From the NCBI GenBank assembly GCA_910586905.1, contig CAJUIV010000006.1:1-64000 (forward strand): a stretch of DNA of 64,000 nucleotides, written 5' to 3'. Positions 54,946 to 63,919 of this stretch are shown piece after piece. Origin of the DNA: an uncultured Christensenellaceae bacterium. Lineage in GTDB: Bacteria > Bacillota > Clostridia > Christensenellales > CAG-314. The position numbers were made by a program, and so were the translations under genes. Each line of letters begins with the position of its first letter. The first letter of the stretch is position 1. Below the pieces are notes generated by a model, which saw only the letters and a program-made list of their open reading frames with translations, was not told the DNA's origin and searched no databases.

Positions 54946-55671
54946 TTACTGTAGTTTTAGAAGTTCCGATAAACTTTTAAGCGGAAAATAGTTGAAAGAT
55001 ATAAATTTATAACACAGACTGAGCGCGTCTTTTATTATACCGGAAGCAATATTTAAATTAGACAATTTATCGTATGTAATACCGTCAATCATTTTACACG
55101 TTGCAAGCGAACGAGGACTTACCGCAACGCTTTCAGCCGTCCTGCAGCTATCGCAAACCAAACCGCCGCGATTTGCGTCTAAAAAAAGATTTTTTTCAGT
55201 TTTATCGCAAACAACGCAACGGTTAAGCTGTAAAGCGACTCCTTGCAATTTAAAAAACGCCAATAAATATCTCAATGTAACCAACAGAGGTTCGATTTTT
55301 CCCGATAACGCTTTAAACGCTTTCAAAGTTTCTACGAACAAATCGGGATCGGATTGATTTTCCTCCGTATAATTTGCCAAACACTCTGCAACTACGCATG
55401 CGGCGTAATAAACGGCAATATCCTCGCGCAGAGAATAAAAACTTTCCAACTGCTCGCAAGATTTTAAAGTAAAACGGTCAGCGGAAAACGCCAACTCGTA
55501 TTGTCCGAAACAAAACTGGTCTGCGGCAAATTTTAATTTTGCGGAATTTTTGCGTATACCTTTGGCGTGAACTGAAATTTTGCCGTACTCCAAAGAGTAT
55601 AGCAAAATTATTTTATCGCTTTCCTTGTAGTCCGTCGCCCTTATCGCTACGGCTTTTGTCGTTACGTCCAT
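54946..55671 (-). CDS. recO: DNA repair protein RecO
   Basis: A 241-residue recombination mediator of the RecFOR pathway: N-terminal OB fold (TTKAVAIRATDYKESDKIILL) and a C-terminal zinc site made of CVVC (about 150-153) and CDSC near 172-175. Its start lies inside the yqzL gene, an overlap that couples the two. Confidence 0.92.
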   Translation of the reverse strand: MDVTTKAVAIRATDYKESDKIILLYSLEYGKISVHAKGIRKNSAKLKFAADQFCFGQYELAFSADRFTLKSCEQLESFYSLREDIAVYYAACVVAECLANYTEENQSDPDLFVETLKAFKALSGKIEPLLVTLRYLLAFFKLQGVALQLNRCVVCDKTEKNLFLDANRGGLVCDSCRTAESVAVSPRSLATCKMIDGITYDKLSNLNIASGIIKDALSLCYKFISFNYFPLKSLSELLKLQ

Positions 55672-55750
55672 TTTTAGTTAATTCCTTGTATAACATATAA
55701 TACGCAGGATTTCCGGTTTCTTTAAACAATTCCCATACTTTATCTTTCAT
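55613..55750 (-). CDS. yqzL: YqzL-like small protein
   Basis: A 45-residue protein beginning MKDKVWELFKETGNPAYYML, the W-x-x-F-x-x-T-G-x-P-x-x-Y-L pattern of YqzL proteins that stand between era and recO in Firmicutes. GGAGG lies six bases before the ATG. Its last 19 codons overlap recO in another frame (59 bases). Function unknown. Confidence 0.8.
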   Translation of the reverse strand: MKDKVWELFKETGNPAYYMLYKELTKNGRNDKSRSDKGDGLQGKR

Positions 55751-55815
55751 AAACAAACCTCCAAATGTAAATAGTTTGCCTTTTTTCAGATAAATGTATA
55801 CCGTAAATTTTTTAT

Positions 55816-56703
55816 CTAATTTTTATTGCTATAGCCGAGTTCGTTTAACATCGAAGGATTATTTCGCCAGTCTTCCTTTATTTTTACCCATAAAGTCAAA
55901 AACACCTTTGCGTCGAGAAATTTTTCTATGCTTTCTCGAGCGTGAATTCCTATTCCTTTTATCATAGTTCCGTGTTTTCCCAAAACAATAGGCTTATGCG
56001 AAGCTTTTTCAACTACGATAGTAGCGTCGATATCCCACGAATCGTTTTCGAATTGCATTTTATTGATTGCAATGCCTATACCGTGAGGTATTTCGTTTTC
56101 GCAACATAGCAAAACTTTTTCACGGATAATTTCTCCTACGATATAGCGTTGACTTTTATCGGTAACGTCGTCTTCTTCAAAATAAATTTCGTCGCCGGTT
56201 AAATACTTTTTAAGAGCTTGTTTAAGCTCTTCTACGCCTCTGTTGCGCTTTGCGGACACACAGTAAACTTCGCGGATACACTCGATACCGTTTAACTTTG
56301 CAAGCTCGGGCATCAACTTCTGCGGCTGCGTTATATCGATTTTAGTAACAACGACCACTATAGGAGCGCCCAGTTTCTTATATTTGGAAATTTGCGCCAT
56401 TTCACTATCGCTGATTCCGTCGTGTCCGTCTATAACCACAAGTACACAATCCACGTCTCGCACAGCGGTATCTATGCTTTTAAGCATATAATCGCCCAAA
56501 GCGTTTTTGCTTTTAAAAAAACCCGGAGTATCTACGAAAACCATTTGACTGTCTTCGTCCGTCCAAACGCCCATAATACTGTCGCGAGTAGTTTGCGGTT
56601 TGGGTGAAACAATAGAAACTTTTTGTTTTATAAGCGCGTTAAGCAATGTTGACTTACCCGCGTTCGCATTGCCCACAATGGCAATAAATCCGGTACGTTT
56701 CAT
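55816..56703 (-). CDS. era: GTPase Era
   Basis: A 295-residue GTPase of 30S ribosome assembly. G1 is GNANAGKSTLLN, G3 DTPGF, G4 TKID, and the C-terminal KH domain has the VLGKHGTMIKGIGIHAR loop. It follows ybeY, another 30S maturation factor, by four bases. Confidence 0.96.
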   Translation of the reverse strand: MKRTGFIAIVGNANAGKSTLLNALIKQKVSIVSPKPQTTRDSIMGVWTDEDSQMVFVDTPGFFKSKNALGDYMLKSIDTAVRDVDCVLVVIDGHDGISDSEMAQISKYKKLGAPIVVVVTKIDITQPQKLMPELAKLNGIECIREVYCVSAKRNRGVEELKQALKKYLTGDEIYFEEDDVTDKSQRYIVGEIIREKVLLCCENEIPHGIGIAINKMQFENDSWDIDATIVVEKASHKPIVLGKHGTMIKGIGIHARESIEKFLDAKVFLTLWVKIKEDWRNNPSMLNELGYSNKN

Positions 56704-56707
56704 AGTC

Positions 56708-57190
56708 TCATTTCCTTGTAATTTTCATTTTATTCATAATTTCTTCTTGCAACCGCGTCATTTGTTCTTCGTCGGACTGTTCTATATGGTCGTAGCCCAA
56801 AAGATGCAGCGTACCGTGCAACGCCAAAAAACAAATTTCTCTTTTTAAAGAATGACCGTACTGAACAGCCTGCTCTTTAGCTTTGTCAAGACAAATTACT
56901 ACGTCTCCGATATTAAGTTTTCCCGTTTCGGGATTTATAACGTCCAAAGAAAAATCTTTAATACTCAAAACTTTACGTTCGTCGTTTTCAATGGTCGGAA
57001 AAGACAATACGTCTGTTACGGCATCGACGTTTCGGCTGTTTTTATTCAGTTCTTGAATTTCCTGCGCGGAAACGAAACTTAACGACATTTCTATATCGCA
57101 CGTAGGCTGTCCCAAATATCTTAAAGCGCCTTCCAATAAACGTTTTATTACAAATTTTTTACTGCCTGCATTTGTAAAATATATCGTCAT
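56708..57190 (-). CDS. ybeY: Endoribonuclease YbeY
   Basis: A 160-residue rRNA-processing metallo-enzyme; zinc motif HGTLHLLGYDH (H-x3-H-x5-H) near residue 128 and the upstream DVLSFP. Its start overlaps the pgpH stop by four bases. The cdd and dgkA genes that often separate ybeY and era are absent. Confidence 0.95.
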   Translation of the reverse strand: MTIYFTNAGSKKFVIKRLLEGALRYLGQPTCDIEMSLSFVSAQEIQELNKNSRNVDAVTDVLSFPTIENDERKVLSIKDFSLDVINPETGKLNIGDVVICLDKAKEQAVQYGHSLKREICFLALHGTLHLLGYDHIEQSDEEQMTRLQEEIMNKMKITRK

Positions 57191-58614
57191 TTCACGCCTC
57201 CGAGACGTTCGTCTGGATAATTTATACGTTTGTGCCGTACTCCGAGAAACGTTGTTACGATCGTTTCTTTTACTATCTCGATTTCCTTCATTGTTATATC
57301 GCAGTTGGTAAATTGTCCGAAAGACATACGTTCGCTGATAATATCGCCGACTATTTTTTCGGCGTTGTTTTTATCTCCGTGAGCGCGCAATGCCGCTTCC
57401 GAAGCGTCGCAAATCATCAAAATTGCGGATATTTTCGTCGTAGGTTTGGGACCGTCGTAACAATAGCCGTCGTACGGCAAAAAACCGTCCGTATATTTTT
57501 GCGCCTTTAAAAAGAAATACTTTATCGGCATCGTACCGTGATGCTCGCATATTGCGGTTTGAACCTCTTTAGGCAAACCGTACTCTTTAGCAATAGAAAG
57601 TCCGTTTAACGTATGATATTTTATCATATTTACGCTTGCTTCGGGGGTCATATTATCGTGAGGGTTAAATCCGTCGAATTGATTTTCCGTAAAGTAAGAC
57701 GGATTTTTCATTTTGCCTATATCGTGATAATATGCCGCGGCTTTAGCGACTACGGCGCTTTGCCCTATCGCCACAGCGCACGCTTCCACATATGTGGCAA
57801 CGGTTAAACAGTGGTTATAAGTTCCCGGCGCTTTTTCAAAAAGCTTGCGCATCAATTCGTTATCTGAAGTTGCTATTTCCGAAAACCTGAATATCGACGC
57901 TACGTTAAATATTTTTTCCGCAACGGGCACTATAACAAACATTAACATCACGCTTATAATTCCGCTGCCTAACGAGCAAGACGCAATTATAGCGTATTCG
58001 GTCCAACTCCAAACTTCCTCGAATATCAAATAACTAAGAGTGGCGCAGATAAGAGAAATGACGCCCAATACGATGCCCGCCACGACGTAACGAGAACGCT
58101 TATACTGTTTACCGAGCAAAAATGAAACGAATACGGCTTCGATTACACCGCTGAATAATAAATAGAAAAATTTATCCGTGGATAAATCCGCGTGATTTTG
58201 CCAGTTAATCGCTTGCATAAAGCAAAGCATTATAATCGTAAAATTTGCGAAGAATCCGCATTTGCCGGATACGATTATAGATAAAACCAACGAGCACAAC
58301 GCAAACGGCACAATGTATATACCGTATTTCCACAACTGCGATAGCTGAATAATCATGTACGAAATAATCATCGTACAAAACATAGCCCAAGTCTCGCGCG
58401 CGTTTTCCATTACTTCTCGGTCTGAAAAATAAACGTACAGCGCCATAGACACTAACAACATTGCGGTAGTTATCAGTTGTACGGCAACGCTTACGCCCGT
58501 TAATTTCGACCAGTTAGGCAAAACCGTTAAAGCGGAAAAAAGTATAAAAGCTAAAACATAGCTTACTACAACTTGCTTCCACTTTATATTTGATTTTTTC
58601 AATTTTTTCGCCAT
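57187..58614 (-). CDS. pgpH: HD-domain membrane protein, shortened PgpH/YqfF-type c-di-AMP phosphodiesterase
   Basis: A 475-residue protein: about eight membrane helices in residues 14-245, then an HD domain with NHCLTVATYVEACA, AAYYHDIGKM (HDIG) and the downstream ICEHHGTMPI. This is the 7TMR-HD family placed between phoH and ybeY as usual. Typical members are 700 residues or more with an extracytoplasmic 7TMR-HDED domain between the first and second helix; here that domain is missing. Hydrolysis of c-di-AMP is inferred from family. Confidence 0.88.
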   Translation of the reverse strand: MAKKLKKSNIKWKQVVVSYVLAFILFSALTVLPNWSKLTGVSVAVQLITTAMLLVSMALYVYFSDREVMENARETWAMFCTMIISYMIIQLSQLWKYGIYIVPFALCSLVLSIIVSGKCGFFANFTIIMLCFMQAINWQNHADLSTDKFFYLLFSGVIEAVFVSFLLGKQYKRSRYVVAGIVLGVISLICATLSYLIFEEVWSWTEYAIIASCSLGSGIISVMLMFVIVPVAEKIFNVASIFRFSEIATSDNELMRKLFEKAPGTYNHCLTVATYVEACAVAIGQSAVVAKAAAYYHDIGKMKNPSYFTENQFDGFNPHDNMTPEASVNMIKYHTLNGLSIAKEYGLPKEVQTAICEHHGTMPIKYFFLKAQKYTDGFLPYDGYCYDGPKPTTKISAILMICDASEAALRAHGDKNNAEKIVGDIISERMSFGQFTNCDITMKEIEIVKETIVTTFLGVRHKRINYPDERLGGVK

Positions 58615-59564
58615 TATTTATCCTCTGTTTCGTATGCTTTGACTATTTTTTGCACCAACGGATGGCGCACGACGTCTCTTTCGTTCAATTTTATAATTCC
58701 TATATCGTCTATATCCTTGAGAATTTTAGTAGCGTGTTTTAAACCCGAAGTATGACCGACAGGCAAATCGATTTGAGTCAAGTCGCCTGTAATAACCATT
58801 TTACTGTTTTCTCCGAGTCTTGTCAAAAACATTTTTATTTGTTCTTTGGTAGTATTTTGCGCTTCGTCTAATATTACGTACGCGTTAGATAGCGTTCTGC
58901 CGCGCATATACGCAAGAGGCGCAATTTCTATAGCGCCGCGTTCCATCATTTTTACAAAAGTTTCGTTTCCGAACATTTCTTGTAAAGCATCGTAAAGCGG
59001 ACGAAGATACGGATTGACTTTTTCCTGCAAGTCGCCCGGTAAAAATCCGAGTTTTTCTCCTGCTTCTACGGCAGGACGCGTAAGAATTATTTTTTCGACT
59101 TTTTTGGCTTTAAATTCGTTAACCGCAATTGCAACGGCAAGATACGTTTTACCCGTTCCGGCAGGACCGACTCCGAAAGTTATCGTTTTTTTCTTCATCA
59201 AATCGACGTATTTTTTTTGTCCGACAGTTTTGCACTTTATCGGTTTGCCGCGATTGGTAATAGTAACGACGTCTCCCAACAATTCGTCTATTTCGTCTAT
59301 TTTATCCGACTTAGCGCAATCGCAAATATAGTTAACTCTTCCTATATCCACGGTATCGCCATTATACATAAAGCTTTTTATTTTTGCAATAACAGCCATC
59401 GCATTGTCGACGTTATTTTCATCACCCATCAAACTGCTTTGACCGTCCTGCAAAACGACTTTTACGTCGAACGATTGACATATAGCTTTTATATATTCAT
59501 CAAACGGTCCGAATAATTTAACAAGCTCGTCCATCGAATCTACTTCTATTTTTTTTGAAATCAA
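58614..59564 (-). CDS. phoH: PhoH-like ATPase
   Basis: A 316-residue protein with an N-terminal KH-like part and a P-loop ATPase: GVGPAGTGKTYLAVA (Walker A), AYVILDEAQN (Walker B) and MVITGDLTQIDLP. It starts at TTG after GGAGG. Its cellular role, possibly RNA-related, is not settled. It overlaps pgpH by one base. Confidence 0.94.
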   Translation of the reverse strand: MISKKIEVDSMDELVKLFGPFDEYIKAICQSFDVKVVLQDGQSSLMGDENNVDNAMAVIAKIKSFMYNGDTVDIGRVNYICDCAKSDKIDEIDELLGDVVTITNRGKPIKCKTVGQKKYVDLMKKKTITFGVGPAGTGKTYLAVAIAVNEFKAKKVEKIILTRPAVEAGEKLGFLPGDLQEKVNPYLRPLYDALQEMFGNETFVKMMERGAIEIAPLAYMRGRTLSNAYVILDEAQNTTKEQIKMFLTRLGENSKMVITGDLTQIDLPVGHTSGLKHATKILKDIDDIGIIKLNERDVVRHPLVQKIVKAYETEDK

Positions 59565-59575
59565 TTTATCCTCCG

Positions 59576-60658
59576 CTAATAATGTTCGTACTCGCCGTAT
59601 AGTATTGCTGTAACTCCGCCGTCTTTTACTTCGTACTTAACTTCTATTACTTTAAAATCGCAATCTTTTTCGGCAAGTTCGTAAGCGCTGGATTTTAGGT
59701 CTTCCATGCACTCTTCCAAAGTAGCGTTAACTGTTACGCGTTGAGTTTCGCTGTAATAATTTTTAGTTATTTCCAAATTCAACGGAAACAAACCGGTATG
59801 TTTCGTCGTTAAAGTATAATTCTCGAAAGGACATTTTGTCGAATACTCTTTGCCAAACAACACCACTCCGGTACTAGTAAAATATTTTCCCGTTTCTACG
59901 TAAACCGTTTTCTGACCGTTAAATTCCGCAAAACCCGATACCGAACGTTTAACCACAACTTTACCCAAAGCGTAAACGTCTCGGCTTTCTCCGTCGTTGA
60001 AAACGCGTCTTCCCTCAATTAAAACGTCTCCGACGTTAACAAAGTCGCCCACTTTAACTTTGGCATAACCTTGCTCGCACAGAATACTTGTAACTACGCC
60101 GGAATATTTTGCAACTATATCCCGCCTTTTGTTCATATCAATAGGAGGTTCTATCAATTTTTTTGCTATAACGTTGACGTAAACGACGCTTCCCTTACGA
60201 CTTACTACCGCGTACATTGCGTCCAAACTGTTTGCAACGGCGTTTTCCACGTAATCGACGTCCATACGCGATAAATTGGAACCGATACTGACGCCCGCGT
60301 TCGAAAGCGCGGCGTATACGCTGTTTTTATCGAAATCCCCTTGTACTTCTATTTTAAAACAGAACTGAGACGCGATAAACAACGCCGCAAAAGAAACGAT
60401 AACCGCAACGGGAATAATAAAACGTTTTTTAACGAAACGCAAAAAGCCCGAAGCACCGACATACCTGATTTCTTTAATATTATAGCACTTTTCTTTCAGT
60501 AAGGCAACAACCTTGCCGGATTGTCTTGACGAAACCTGTAAAACGCACGTTTTACCTTGACGTTCCACTTTGAAAACCGCTACGTTACGTTGACAAAGCG
60601 TATTAAGCAACCGACTTATATTTAGTCCTTCAAAAGTTATTATACAACTACTTTTCAT
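59576..60658 (-). CDS. yqfD: Sporulation protein YqfD (SpoIV-like)
   Basis: A 360-residue protein with one membrane helix at about 93-113 (FIIPVAVIVSFAALFIASQF) and a large extracytoplasmic domain; family motifs include GVSIGSNLS and AKYSGVVTSILCEQGYAKVKVGD-type strands. YqfD is conserved in spore formers and often under sigma-E. It overlaps yqfC by 11 bases. Confidence 0.88.
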   Translation of the reverse strand: MKSSCIITFEGLNISRLLNTLCQRNVAVFKVERQGKTCVLQVSSRQSGKVVALLKEKCYNIKEIRYVGASGFLRFVKKRFIIPVAVIVSFAALFIASQFCFKIEVQGDFDKNSVYAALSNAGVSIGSNLSRMDVDYVENAVANSLDAMYAVVSRKGSVVYVNVIAKKLIEPPIDMNKRRDIVAKYSGVVTSILCEQGYAKVKVGDFVNVGDVLIEGRRVFNDGESRDVYALGKVVVKRSVSGFAEFNGQKTVYVETGKYFTSTGVVLFGKEYSTKCPFENYTLTTKHTGLFPLNLEITKNYYSETQRVTVNATLEECMEDLKSSAYELAEKDCDFKVIEVKYEVKDGGVTAILYGEYEHY

Positions 60659-60926
60659 CGGCTTTAACTCCCACGTCGATAATAGAGCCTACAACTACAG
60701 CAAAATGCTTTTCCAAGCATTTTATACGCAAGTCCTTACCCGCCACTTTAAGAACGCCTTTTTTTACAGCGAAAGTTATTTCGTCGTAAGAATAGACTAT
60801 TATCCCTTTGTGTCCTTCGATAACCGCTGTATGACCGCCGAATACTGAATACTTATAGTTTGACACCAAAGTTTCCAGTTCTAAACCGCATATTTCCGAA
60901 ACGCATTTGTTAAAAGAATTGTTCAT
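60648..60926 (-). CDS. yqfC: Sporulation protein YqfC, probably leaderless
   Basis: A 92-residue protein (if started at ATG 60926), the length of Bacillus YqfC, with IEGHKGIIVYSYDEITF and GVLKVAGKDLRIK matching the family. A TTG start at 60962 would add 12 residues but has no ribosome site. On the minus strand TATATT (60933-60938) ends six bases before the ATG, so the mRNA may be leaderless. Confidence 0.8.
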   Translation of the reverse strand: MNNSFNKCVSEICGLELETLVSNYKYSVFGGHTAVIEGHKGIIVYSYDEITFAVKKGVLKVAGKDLRIKCLEKHFAVVVGSIIDVGVKADEK

Positions 60927-61094
60927 ATCAATAATATATGACGCAAATTGCAATTCTTTCAAAAAATGTGAGTACTTTACGGCAAAAAGGGAAACGACTA
61001 AAAATATTTTACGTTTGCCAAATTGTTACGAAACCGAATAACGTCGCGATTTCCGTAAAGACCGAAATTATATAATTCGTTTAAATTTTTCGCG

Positions 61095-61352
61095 TTACAA
61101 TAACTTATCCAGAACTTGAGAAATTTCTTCTAACTTAGATTTTTTATCTTCTCCGCTCGAATTGATAACGCAAGAACTTATATGCGCATGCAGCACTTCT
61201 TTGTTAACTTTGGAAAGAATGGCCTGACAAGCCATAATTTGATTGGAAACGTCGATACAATAACGGTTTTCGTCTATCATTTTAAGTATTCCGTCGATTT
61301 GTCCGCGAGCGGTTTTAAGAAGTCTGGTTATTTTGGAATTATCCGCCGTCAT
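61095..61352 (-). CDS. csoR: Copper-sensing repressor CsoR
   Basis: An 85-residue all-helical DUF156 repressor. The copper ligands fit CsoR: Cys in RYCIDVSNQI, then His and Cys in HISSC (H-x3-C). Its ATG overlaps the copA stop (ATGA). Copper binding should release the copA promoter, though no obvious GC-tract operator was seen upstream of copA. Confidence 0.92.
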   Translation of the reverse strand: MTADNSKITRLLKTARGQIDGILKMIDENRYCIDVSNQIMACQAILSKVNKEVLHAHISSCVINSSGEDKKSKLEEISQVLDKLL

Positions 61353-61561
61353 AGTTGTTTTATCTCCTTTACAGTATAATCTTGCTGTTCTACCGCATTT
61401 TTAAGGTTATCGGCAATACCTGCCGCGCATTCTACGACGGCTTTGTTTTCTTCCAAACTTACCGTAACGTCCGTTACGCCTTGAACGCTCTTTAAAGCGT
61501 TCGTAACGTGAGCAACGCAACGGTTACACATCATACCTTCGATTTGCAATTCGTACTTCAT
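61349..61561 (-). CDS. copZ: CopZ-like copper chaperone, in-frame internal gene of copA
   Basis: The last 70 residues of copA start at an internal ATG (61561) preceded by AAAGGAG with a six-base spacer, as good as any ribosome site in the window. They form a complete HMA domain with GMMCNRCVAHV. Independent translation would give a free CopZ chaperone. The in-frame linkage to copA is certain; separate initiation is inferred. Confidence 0.6.
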   Translation of the reverse strand: MKYELQIEGMMCNRCVAHVTNALKSVQGVTDVTVSLEENKAVVECAAGIADNLKNAVEQQDYTVKEIKQL

Positions 61562-63919
61562 TTTGTTCTCCTTTATAATATTTACCGTACCGTCTACGGT
61601 TTGTTTATCATTTTGCAAAGACACCGCGCATTGAGCTTTGCAAACGTCTGTTTTTAAATTTTTACGATAACCGCGCGGTTTAAACAATCTTAACCGCAGA
61701 GCGTTTAAAACCACAAAAAGACTCGATACACTCATCGCTGCCGCTGCAATCATGGGACTGAGTTTCCACCCGAGCGGCGTTGCAAACAATACGCCCGCGG
61801 CAAGCGGAATGCCAAGAGAATTATAGAAAAACGCCCAAAATAAATTCTGTTTGATATTTCTGCGCGTTTTTCTGCTCAACTCGATTGCGTAAGGAACGTC
61901 GCGGATATCGTTTTTCATAAGCAGTACGTCCGCGCTGTCCACCGCGATATCCGAGCCGTTTGCAACCGCGAAACCGACGTCCGCTCGAGTTAACGCCGGC
62001 GCATCGTTTATACCGTCGCCAACCATTGCCGTCGCGCCTTCTTTCATAAGCTCGGATATTTTTTCTTCCTTTTGATTAGGCAACACTTCCGCGTAAAAAA
62101 CTTCGATATCTACTTCCTTACATACCGCGCGCGCGGACGCGCTGTTATCTCCGGTAAGCAAAACTGGTTCGATTCCCAAATTTTTCAAATTTGCAACGGC
62201 TTCTTTAGAAGTGGATTTTATTTCATCGCCTACGCCTATTATACCTATCAATTTTTTATCTTCTGCAACCAAAAGACACGTCAACGCTTTAGAAGACATC
62301 TCGATGTACTGCGACGCATAATCGCTTTCGTCAACGCCTTGTTCTTCCATGAGACGTTTGTTACCTATTGCGTAAAGTTTACCGTTTACTGTTGCTACGA
62401 TTCCGCGTCCGGCAAGCGTTTCGAATTGCGAGGGCACCGAGAAACCGATTCCGATTTGTTCCGCCTTTTCGACAACCGCTTTGCCCAAAGGATGCTCGCT
62501 TTGTTTTTCTATTCCGCCTACGACGGACAGAAGCTCGTTTTCGTCTATTTTGGAGTAAATTTCCTTAACTTGAGGTTTGCCTAAAGTTAACGTACCCGTT
62601 TTATCCAAAACCACTTTACGAATACCCGCTAATTTTTCCAGCGTTTCGCCGTCTTTTATCAAAACGCCGCGCTCGGCTCCTTTTCCCGTAGCAACCATTA
62701 TAGCGACGGGTGTAGCCAATCCTAAGGCGCACGGACATGAAATAACAAGAACGGATATGGCAAAATCCAACGCAACGGAAAAATCCTTACCTACCGACAT
62801 CCAAACTATAAACGTTATGAGCGATATAGACATAACTATAGGCACAAAGACGGCGGAAATTTTATCGGCAAGCCTTTGACTGGGAGCCTTAGAAGCCCCC
62901 GCTTCTTCGACAAGCGTGATTATCTGTTCCAAAACGCTGTCCTTACCTACGTTAGTAACCGATACTTGAACGTAGCCGTTTACATTTACCGTGCCGCCTA
63001 TAACGAAATCGCCGAACTGCTTTTCGACAGGCAAACTTTCGCCGTTTACGCTGCTTTCATTCACAAAGCAGCTGCCCTGCGCGATTTTGCCGTCGGCAGG
63101 AAATACCATACCCGTTTTAACTATTACGATATCGCCAGTTTTAACGGATTTGCTGTCAACTTCCGTTTCCTCTCCGTCAACTAAAAGTATCGCTTTGTCG
63201 GGAGCAAGTTGACGAAGTTTATTTAAAGCATCGCCCGTTTTCAGTTTACTGCGTCCTTCGAAATACTTGCCCAAATCGACAAGCGCTAATATCATGGCGG
63301 AAGACTCGAAATACAGCTGATGATGGTACTTTTCTACCGTAGGCATATCGCCTCTGCCTAGCGCCGAACTCATTAAAAATATCATCACAGCTCCGTACAA
63401 ACCGCCGGCAAAGGAACCTACGGCTATTAAACTGTCCATATTGGGCGCGCCGGTAAAAAGTCTTTTAAACCCGTTTATAAAATAACTTCGGTTAATGTAC
63501 CATACCGGCAAACATAACAAAAACTGAACGAACGCGAACGAAACTGCGTTTTGACTGCCGGAAAGAAATTTTGGCAAAGGAAGACCTATCATATGCCCCA
63601 TTGCTACGTACATTAAAACGACACAAATTACAATGGAAGTTAAAAGCCTTGCGAGCGTTACGCCGCTTGTAATTTTCGGCGCGCTTTCTTTACTTTTTGC
63701 GTTTTCCGTATTTTTAACCGCAGCGCCGTAACCGGCTTTTTCCACAGCTTTTATAATGTCGTTTATACTTGCGATTTTATCGTCAAAATCAACTGTCATA
63801 CTGTTCGACAGCAAATTAACGGCAGTTTTTTTTACTCCGTCTACTTTTAAAACGGCTTTTTCTACGTGAGCGGAACAAGCCGAACAAGTCATACCAATTA
63901 CGTCAAATTTTTGTTTCAA
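61349..63919 (-). CDS. copA: Copper-exporting P1B-type ATPase CopA with C-terminal CopZ-like domain
   Basis: An 856-residue pump: N-terminal HMA (GMTCSACSAHV, residues 9-19), eight helices, NGESLP, SCPCALGLATP, DKTGTLTLG, SEHPLG and GDGINDAPAL. After the last helix pair (ending near 735) a linker with CKAQC leads to a second HMA (about 788-856). The start is TTG with AAGGAG six bases upstream. A C-terminal HMA is unusual; in Firmicutes copZ is normally a separate gene. csoR follows in the same operon. Confidence 0.93.
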   Translation of the reverse strand: MKQKFDVIGMTCSACSAHVEKAVLKVDGVKKTAVNLLSNSMTVDFDDKIASINDIIKAVEKAGYGAAVKNTENAKSKESAPKITSGVTLARLLTSIVICVVLMYVAMGHMIGLPLPKFLSGSQNAVSFAFVQFLLCLPVWYINRSYFINGFKRLFTGAPNMDSLIAVGSFAGGLYGAVMIFLMSSALGRGDMPTVEKYHHQLYFESSAMILALVDLGKYFEGRSKLKTGDALNKLRQLAPDKAILLVDGEETEVDSKSVKTGDIVIVKTGMVFPADGKIAQGSCFVNESSVNGESLPVEKQFGDFVIGGTVNVNGYVQVSVTNVGKDSVLEQIITLVEEAGASKAPSQRLADKISAVFVPIVMSISLITFIVWMSVGKDFSVALDFAISVLVISCPCALGLATPVAIMVATGKGAERGVLIKDGETLEKLAGIRKVVLDKTGTLTLGKPQVKEIYSKIDENELLSVVGGIEKQSEHPLGKAVVEKAEQIGIGFSVPSQFETLAGRGIVATVNGKLYAIGNKRLMEEQGVDESDYASQYIEMSSKALTCLLVAEDKKLIGIIGVGDEIKSTSKEAVANLKNLGIEPVLLTGDNSASARAVCKEVDIEVFYAEVLPNQKEEKISELMKEGATAMVGDGINDAPALTRADVGFAVANGSDIAVDSADVLLMKNDIRDVPYAIELSRKTRRNIKQNLFWAFFYNSLGIPLAAGVLFATPLGWKLSPMIAAAAMSVSSLFVVLNALRLRLFKPRGYRKNLKTDVCKAQCAVSLQNDKQTVDGTVNIIKENKMKYELQIEGMMCNRCVAHVTNALKSVQGVTDVTVSLEENKAVVECAAGIADNLKNAVEQQDYTVKEIKQL

